NCBI GenBank assembly: GCA_029532415.1
Contig: JAQOTA010000065.1
Location: 496,001-560,000 of the forward strand
Length of the DNA stretch: 64,000 nucleotides
Direction of reading: 5' to 3'
From: Marasmius tenuissimus
Taxonomy: Eukaryota > Basidiomycota > Agaricomycetes > Agaricales > Marasmiaceae
A model generated the notes under the pieces. The model was given only the letters and a program-made list of their open reading frames with translations. It was not told where the DNA came from and did no database searches. The position numbers and the translations under genes are program-made. Below, in pieces: positions 58,047-64,000 of this stretch (its first letter is position 1; each line of letters starts with the position of its first letter).

Positions 58047-59041
58047 GATTATGAGACCTGTCGTTCACGACTGAGCAAGAAAAATTCCTGTCATACCAGA
58101 AACACGACCTCGAGAAAACCAACAAGCAAGAGACCGTTAATTGGATGCGAGCTGATATGACTTTGATCACCCCTACTAGTATCCCGGTTTTCATGGAAGA
58201 AAAACAACTTAATGGTCGCAAGACATGGGCTAACTTCAAAAGGGAGGTGCTACTGCAAGTCAGGATGAAAGGAATGGGAGGTTACCTTACTGGAGAGATA
58301 CCTTGACCCAGACCGCAGCAGACTACCCAACGACCCGCCAGATCCACAGGAGGAACCCAGACGTCAGGTGTACCCACCACGGAAGAGTCACCACAGCCTT
58401 TGGCTACAACGTTGATCACCCCTCTAACACCTACTCCATTCTTCAGCCCTACCCCATCTCCCGAAGAGTGGGATGCACGCGACCGATGGGTAGCAAGTGT
58501 CATTATCTCAAACACAGTCGATCCTGTTGGTGTTGGGATTGATGAAACTTGATGGGCGTCGAACATCTGGTTCACACTATGCAAAGAGTATGATCAACGA
58601 TCAGAGCAGCTCATAGCCATCAACGAGAAACGACTATGAACAAAGAAGATGGAGGAAGGAGGGGACTTTGAGGAACACATTATGGCCATGCGTAACCTCT
58701 GGAAGGAAGCCCGTGACGTGGGAGCACAGATAGGAGACACCCAGTTCCGAACCATCATCCTTGATTCTTTCCCTCAGTCCTGGGATAACAATACTCTCAA
58801 TGTTCCAGGAACCTCTAGCAATGATGCTATTGACCACCTTGAGTCAATCTGGGTGAAGCAGGAGGACCTTAGATGGGAGCAGCAAACCGAGCAGGCCAAG
58901 GTCACCAGAGCACTGGCCACGAGAGCACAGGGCCAGAGCTGAGATCAACCAGCCGTGACCTGCTCGAACTGCGGACGCAAGTGGCATACAAAAGAGAAAT
59001 GCTGGGTCAAGGGTGGTGGTGATATGATAGGGCACGGCTAG
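58047..59041 (+). pseudogene. copia gag region with CCHC zinc knuckle
   Basis: One frame with four TGA and a terminal TAG. It includes a capsid-like helical part (EEWDARDRWVASVIISNT, FEEHIMAMRNLWKEARDVG, TIILDSFPQSWD) typical of copia Gag (UBN2 type) and the knuckle CSNCGRKWHTKEKC at 58961-59005. Gag packages the element RNA. There is an extra N-terminal repeat-like Thr/Pro-rich stretch around 58310-58450. The frame is non-functional as it stands. Confidence 0.85.
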
Positions 59042-59620
59042 TGTCCTCTCAAGTCACTTTTTTAAGCGAGGGCGAGGTTCGAAGGTCGAGAATCAAGAGT
59101 CAAGTGTCGAGGGTCGAAGGTCAAGTGTCAAAGGTCGAGTGTCAAAGGTCAAGTGTCGAAGGTCAAGTGTCAAAGTGGGCTTTCACTGGTGTATTAACCA
59201 AGTTGTTAAGCTGAGGAAAGGTTGTATGTACATTGGGCTTATATACTGGAATCTGTCTAGGTCCGGAGTCGCTCTGAGTCGTGCTGAGTCGCGAGCATGT
59301 GAGTTGTTTGTAGTTGGACTGAGTTGTTGTGGGAGTGGCTGCGAGTATCGTGTGAGTCGTTGTGGTTGTTCATATGTTATGACTCGGGGTGGGATGTAGA
59401 GGTGTTTGCTGGGCATGGTCTGGAGCTGTGGTCTGGATGCATAGCTCCACTTGCTTCATGGAGTTGTCTATAGAGATGTTTGAATGGGTGGGAAAGGTGA
59501 TGAAGGGTGAGTTGGGTAGAGAAGGGCGTCTGTGTGGGTGCTCGTTGGTGGGAGTAGGGGTGAATCGTAACAGGTGGACTAGAAGGAAAGGCGCCTGAGG
59601 GGTGGCGGTACCCAAAAGGA
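59042..59620 (+). other. Non-coding spacer inside the copia element
   Basis: No open frame links the zinc knuckle to the protease. It begins with a short tandem repeat (59083-59175) and continues GT-rich on the plus strand (many GTGGG, GAGTTG, GGTGTT). It may be an insertion or captured sequence. No inverted repeats or target duplication were found at its borders. Confidence 0.6.
59083..59175 (+). repeat. Tandem repeat of about 14 bp
   Basis: Variants of AAGGTCRAGTGTCRA recur about six times, for example GGTCAAGTGTCAAAGGTCGA at 59117-59136. It looks like a simple minisatellite at the left end of the spacer. Confidence 0.75.
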
Positions 59621-60364
59621 ATGGACCCAACGACCAAAGTGAACGCCTCGAACAGCAACCAAACGACCAATACCTTGGCAGTGATATCTTCCCCAGCCGA
59701 CACCTATGCCCTCAGTGCTGAAACTGGTGTGCTGTCTACCCTGTCTCCAATCGTCCCTCCACCTGATGCATATGACCCTAGGCATGAATTATTACACCCT
59801 TCCGTTCTAGAAGAAGTGTATGGGAAACATCAGAGTGAGAGTTGGATGATGAGTAGTGATGAGATAGACAGATCGTTAAAGCCTGTACCGAAAACCCACT
59901 GCAATCTATGCATGAACCAGACTACTGTTGCCTCCATGTCCCTACTATGTTCACTCTTGGACTCGGGAGCTTCAGATCACTGCTGGCGAGAAAGAGGGAG
60001 TTTCAGCTTGTATCAAACTGTGAACGGGAAGGGACAAACTGCGCAGGCCGGAGAAGCAGGAGAGTTCCCGATTCCAGGTATTGGCGAAGTACCATTGTGG
60101 TCAAAGGATGGAAGCCACCAGATCCGATTATTGAACATGTGACACACACCAACATTCGAGAATAATCTTGTATTGATGCCAACACTGGACGCAGAGGGAT
60201 ACCATGGGGAGTGGGGGAACAGACGAATCACTATCCACAGCCCGAATGGTCAGGAGACGGTCATGTCAGCAACACTGAAAGGGAGAATGTATGAGATGGA
60301 CATACAGGGGGCCCCTAGGACAACAGCAGACTACTCCCGCTCGCTCGCTTGACCAGTCGGGATA
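59621..60364 (+). pseudogene. copia protease region
   Basis: LLDSGASDHCWRERGSFS (near 59952-60005) holds the aspartic protease active site DSGAS. It is followed by a beta-rich stretch (AGEFPIPGIGEVPLW). TGA codons at 60140 and 60350 interrupt the frame. The protease would cut Gag-Pol. Confidence 0.85.
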
Positions 60365-61711
60365 ATGACTTGGCATCGTCAGTTTGCACATAACGGCACT
60401 CGGCAAATACTTCGACTAGCCAACAGAAATCTAGTTGATGGCCTAAACATCACGTCCAAGGAAGTCGTAGGCATGTGCGAGGACTGCCTCTATGGCAAAG
60501 CGACGTGGAGACCATTCGATGAGAAAGTGACCCACGAGACTGAAGTTCTTGAGCGCGTACACGTTGACTTATGGGGACCGGCTAGAACACAAAGCATTGG
60601 AAAGAAAGTTTACCTGCTGTTGTGCACAGATGGGAGGTCCTCGTACAGAGTGCCCTATTTCCTGAGTAACAAGGAAAAGGAAACAACGACGGAAGCATTT
60701 GAGCAGTACCAGGTGATGGCAGAACGGCAGACAGGGAAGAAGCTGAAGGTGTTGCGAATTGATGGTGGGGGAGAGCTCAATAACTCGCTAATGGACCAAT
60801 ATTGCACGAAACAGGGTATCATTATCGAACGTATCATGCCCTATTCGTCTGCTTAGAATGGCATGGCTGAGCAAGCGAATCAGACAGTGATAGAAGGGGC
60901 ATGCACAATGTTGGAGGATGCAGGATTCCCGTGAAACCTTTGGGCTGAAGTCACGGCTACATTCTGCTATGTCAACAATTTCGTACTGTCTGAACAGTTT
61001 CCTGACAATGTTTCATCAGAGCTTTGGACCAGTAAGAGACAGGATGTCTCACATCTTCGACCTGTTGGATGCAATGTATGGGCAAAATTACCAGAAAGGC
61101 ACAGAGATGGGAAGCTTGCAAGGCAGGCGGTGAAAGGGAAATTCCTGGGGTATTCTGGGCAACAAGGGTATAGGACATGGATACCTGAGACCAGGACCAT
61201 AATGGAGTCAAGGGATGTAAGGTGTGAAGAGGGACTCCCACATTGAACACTACCGCTTCCCGTGGGAAGCGGGAATAACAAAACTGTAGATGCTGAATTG
61301 GAGGTCCCCGATCAATCCACTCAAACCCCCTCAGCTGTTCAAACAGAACCAATGATGGCAGCTGACCCCGACTTGACCATTCCAAATGACACTACCGATA
61401 CCCCACAACCAAACACAACCACTCTCCAACCATCTCAGCCACAACAGTCTCGAAATGTGGCAGCTCCAAACAAACCCACACGGTGATCTGCTCGTCAACA
61501 CCAACCGTCTCGAGCATTTTTGGATATGCAGGAGTTGAACTGAAGAGAGGAACAGGCCCGACAAGAACACTCTGAATGGGCAATTGACACACCACAACCA
61601 CGCCAATCCCCTAGTGATCCTGAGAGAGTTCACACCCTAATTGTTCCGTCGCCGTGGGCTTTTGCTGCCCAGCATAGTATCCACTGGATACCTTGACACT
61701 ACACTGAGGCA
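60365..61711 (+). pseudogene. copia integrase region
   Basis: TWHRQFAHNGTRQI with CEDCLYGKATWRPF is the GAG-pre-integrase HHCC zinc domain. The catalytic core follows: ERVHVDLWGPARTQSIGKKV, KVLRIDGGGELNN and IIIERIMPYSSA, then TAG where the family has a glutamine, and NGMAEQANQTV with the catalytic glutamate. Further TGA codons at 60932, 61244, 61484, 61541 and 61694 interrupt the core and the Pro/Thr-rich linker. Confidence 0.88.
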
Positions 61712-63244
61712 ATGAAGAATCCTGAATATTGGGTACCACCAATGAAGGTGGAGTTTGACACCCTGATGGAGAAGGATTGCTGGGAGCTAGTGGAACTACC
61801 CCCGGGTATGAAGGCAATTGGTGGCCGATGGGTGTATGCGATAAAGTGGAATGCAAAAGGGGAGATTGTGAAGAGGAAGGTGAGATGGGTAGCACAGAGA
61901 TTCACGCAGATTCTCGGTGTCGATTACGACAAGACCTACGGCACAGTAGTCCGGATGGAGTCAGTCAGGATGACTATTGCACTCATCGTGACGCTTGGGC
62001 TTCATATATTCCAACTGGATTTCAAGGGAGCATACCTGAACAGTCCTATTGAACATGACGTCTACATGAAGCAGCCAGAAGGTTTTGTGGTACCGGGGAA
62101 GGAGCACCTTGTGTGCAAGCTGAAGAAGACACTGTATGGAACAAAACAGGGGGCCCATAACTGGTACAAGACATTATCAAAGATGTACAATGAGCTGGAA
62201 TATTACCAGTCTAGGGCCGATCACTGTGTCCACGTCTGTAAGGAGGGTTCTGAGTATACAATTACTAATACGTATACAGATGATGTATTCGGCGGGTCTT
62301 CAACACCGAAGAGGAGTTCTGCAGCGAAGGCGGAATTAGGGGAGAAATGGGAGACCAGTGACGTCGACGGTAGTGTTCTGCTGGGGGTAGCCGTTGAGCT
62401 GGATACCACCACAGGGAGTGTCTCTCTATCTCAACGAGCGTATTTCGAGCGCATGCTCACACATTTCGGACTTGCAGATGGTAAATCACGATCAACCCCA
62501 TTACCCTTGTCAACGGTTCTGGTTGAAGCACCAAGCCCTCTTCCTGAGAAGGATAGATGGTTCATGGCTGACAAACCGTACAGGGAACTTCTCGGGTCCA
62601 TACAATGGGGACAGATCTGCACAAGACCCCACTTGTCATTTGCCGTCAATCTACTTGCCCGCTTCCAGAACAACCCTGGACCTGCTCATTGGAACGCCCT
62701 TGTACATGTCGCTTTGTACATTCGGGGCACATTGCATTACAGGATCACGTACCAACAAGGGGGGGACCTGAAGCCCGTCGGTTACGTTGATGCAGATTGG
62801 GGTGGATGTCGAGTGACTAGATGTTCAACTTCTGGTCATGTCTTCTTCATGGCAGGAGTGCCAGTAGCATGGGGCTCCAAGAGACAAGCATCGGTTGCAC
62901 TCTCAACCGTCGAAGCGGAGTACATTGCATTGGCGAGAGCAAGCCAGCAAGCGGTTTGGATGGCCTCTTGGCTGAGTGAAGTCGGACTTCCAGTCGACGG
63001 CCTGGTGAGGATGTATGGGGATAACGAGGGCTCCCAGAGTTTGACTGAGAACTCGAAGCACCATGGCTTGGTCAAACATATCGACATGCGCTATCATCAC
63101 ATCCAGGAGAAAGTGGCGAGAGGAAAGGTGGAAGTTGTGGACATAGATGGTGAAGAGAACATGGCAGATATCTTCACGAAACCCCTTGGAGGCCCATTAC
63201 ACCAGAAGTTTGTGGAGTTCTTAGGCTTGGACGTCATGAAGTAG
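61712..63244 (+). CDS. copia reverse transcriptase and RNase H, open segment
   Basis: 510 codons open to the TAG at 63242-63244. Reverse transcriptase blocks: WVYAIKWNAKGEIVKRKVRW, YDKTYGTVVRMESVRM, HIFQLDFKGAYLNSPIEHDV, CKLKKTLYGTKQGAHNWYK and YTDDV, where most copia elements have YVDDI or YVDDM. RNase H: VGYVDADWGG, SVALSTVEAEYIALA and ENMADIFTKPL. The frame is the 3' part of a Gag-Pol polyprotein whose upstream part carries stops, so it has no proper start. Confidence 0.92.
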   Translation: MKNPEYWVPPMKVEFDTLMEKDCWELVELPPGMKAIGGRWVYAIKWNAKGEIVKRKVRWVAQRFTQILGVDYDKTYGTVVRMESVRMTIALIVTLGLHIFQLDFKGAYLNSPIEHDVYMKQPEGFVVPGKEHLVCKLKKTLYGTKQGAHNWYKTLSKMYNELEYYQSRADHCVHVCKEGSEYTITNTYTDDVFGGSSTPKRSSAAKAELGEKWETSDVDGSVLLGVAVELDTTTGSVSLSQRAYFERMLTHFGLADGKSRSTPLPLSTVLVEAPSPLPEKDRWFMADKPYRELLGSIQWGQICTRPHLSFAVNLLARFQNNPGPAHWNALVHVALYIRGTLHYRITYQQGGDLKPVGYVDADWGGCRVTRCSTSGHVFFMAGVPVAWGSKRQASVALSTVEAEYIALARASQQAVWMASWLSEVGLPVDGLVRMYGDNEGSQSLTENSKHHGLVKHIDMRYHHIQEKVARGKVEVVDIDGEENMADIFTKPLGGPLHQKFVEFLGLDVMK

Positions 63245-63250
63245 GGGGGG
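63243..63250 (+). other. Polypurine tract
   Basis: AGGGGGGG directly before the 3' LTR, overlapping the stop codon; primer site for plus-strand synthesis in LTR elements. Confidence 0.8.
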
Positions 63251-63519
63251 TGTTGAAGCAGGTACTTCATGACCCCTAGCCACAACGGCATAGTCAATCA
63301 TACTTACCAGATTGGGATGGACATTATGTAAGGCTACAGCCACAAAAGTTTTCTTTTTGTTTGGGCTCCCTCAGTTGTTGTCTACTTCAACTGAGGTGAG
63401 CCCGAATCTATTCTTCCTGCACTATTATCTATTTACTTACCTATCTTAACAGTCCTATTTCAACAGGTACTTACAAACAATATAGTTGTCGTCTACTTCA
63501 ACTGAGTCCTATCTCAACA
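63251..63519 (+). repeat. 3' LTR of copia element
   Basis: 269 bp, same as the 5' LTR except for two bases near the start. In both the 3' copy has lost a CpG (CG to TG and CG to CA). Confidence 0.95.
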
Positions 63520-63524
63520 CCCAG
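63520..63524. repeat. Target-site duplication, right copy
   Basis: CCCAG, identical to 57773-57777. Confidence 0.9.
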
Positions 63525-64000
63525 AACGGAAAGTAAGGTACTGAGGAGCATGGGGTTTGTAGAAAGCGCTTGTATTGCCGCACTATTCAGGACAGCCAGT
63601 TGTGTCAATACAGGGGGTATGGAAGCTTGGGGAATGGCCACTGGGGCAGCATGCTCATGATGAGGCTGGGAGGAAAGGTTCGATGGGCCTGCCAAAGGTG
63701 TTTGGGCTTGCAGCGCAAGTGCAGTAGGGGTAGCAGAAGCTCACCTAGGGTGTGCAGTCACACTACCAGAACTACGAGGTGCCCCAGAGACACTGGGTGC
63801 AGCGCTACCAGAGCTACGGGATGCACTGGAGATGCTAGGTACAGCACTGACAGTGCTACGGGGGACATTGAGACTCAGTTCAACCTTGGTGAGGCTCGGT
63901 ACAGTGCCAGCAGCGCCCTGTACTGTGCCAGACGTATGGGCTGGTGTTGAAATAGTATATGGGGTACAGGGTAGAGGGCGGGGCTCATTCGCAGCGGTTG
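63520..64000 (-). pseudogene. N-terminal part of the host ORF interrupted by the retrotransposon
   Basis: Minus-strand frame entering from beyond the window. It is Ser/Thr/Ala/Pro-rich with short repeats (VPRSTVSAVPSISSASRSSG, SAAPSVSGAPRSSGS), one in-frame TGA at 63743-63741, then SNLSSQPHHEHAAPVAIPQ and LLSTLLSVL up to the target duplication. The frame resumes at 57777. Not recognised; it may itself be part of an older repeat or of a Gag-like protein. Confidence 0.5.

Larger units (their letters stand above)
57778..63519 (+). mobile_element. Complete Ty1/copia LTR retrotransposon, coding capacity decayed
   Basis: 5742 bp with 269-bp LTRs starting TGTTG and ending CAACA, flanked by CCCAG. 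Order gag, protease, integrase, reverse transcriptase, RNase H places it in Ty1/copia. From about 58071 to 63244 all coding segments lie in one frame, interrupted by TGA at 58304, 58550, 58637, 58940, 60140, 60350, 60932, 61244, 61484, 61541 and 61694 and TAG at 59039 and 60854. A 580-bp non-coding spacer splits gag from protease. As it stands the copy cannot make full-length Gag-Pol. The LTRs differ at two bases, so insertion was recent. Confidence 0.95.

Noticed and set aside
58047..63244. TGA recoding in the copia element
   Set aside because: All stops are better explained by C-to-T or G-to-A change; nuclear fungal genes here end normally in TGA.

Overview
This window is nuclear DNA of a filamentous basidiomycete, most likely a mushroom-forming agaricomycete. 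Coding genes are split by many short introns (about 45-65 bp, GT..AG). The gene content is typical of that class: DUF6535 and DUF6533 membrane proteins, F-box-like proteins, a CxC4 cysteine-cluster protein of the kind associated with KDZ transposases, a Delta-12 desaturase, and a Ty1/copia retrotransposon. Species cannot be told from the sequence alone. Exon maps were traced by hand from splice signals and reading phase; where a map is open end to end, that is stated.

0.3-12.9 kb is a compact block of up to eight genes with very short gaps (148 bp and 62 bp between divergent start codons, 16 bp between convergent stops). It holds the CxC4 protein with a DDE-like C-terminus, an EME1/MMS4-like nuclease subunit, a possible RNase H1 N-domain protein, two basic or coiled-coil proteins and less certain neighbours. 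Its nucleic-acid-handling flavour makes it the best candidate here for an undescribed module or mobile element.

13-18.1 kb carries two F-box-like genes followed by a 1.1 kb degenerate minisatellite open on both strands. 19.2-29.6 kb is conserved housekeeping and membrane biology: a DUF6533 protein, a mitochondrial ACOT9-type acyl-CoA thioesterase with a 15-nt exon, a 13-exon membrane protein, ribosomal protein L4 and a small four-helix membrane protein. 30.6-39 kb is a DUF6535 cluster: two large genes, a stress/effector-like hypothetical gene between them, and decayed copies.

39.6-52.5 kb contains three intact paralogous seven-helix membrane proteins with the same 11-exon plan, with an intact FAD2-type oleate desaturase between the first and second. 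A desaturase remnant upstream of the third shows that a desaturase plus 7TM unit was duplicated. A palindromic motif lies just upstream of the start codons.

28-57 kb is seeded with four TA-flanked inverted-repeat elements sharing the terminal motif TTTTGCATAAT; two are 391 bp and almost identical. 57.8-63.5 kb is a complete copia element (269-bp LTRs, CCCAG target duplication) inserted in a minus-strand host ORF. Its gag-pol frame is interrupted by 11 TGA and 2 TAG but no TAA, and every LTR difference is a CpG transition, pointing to decay by cytosine deamination.
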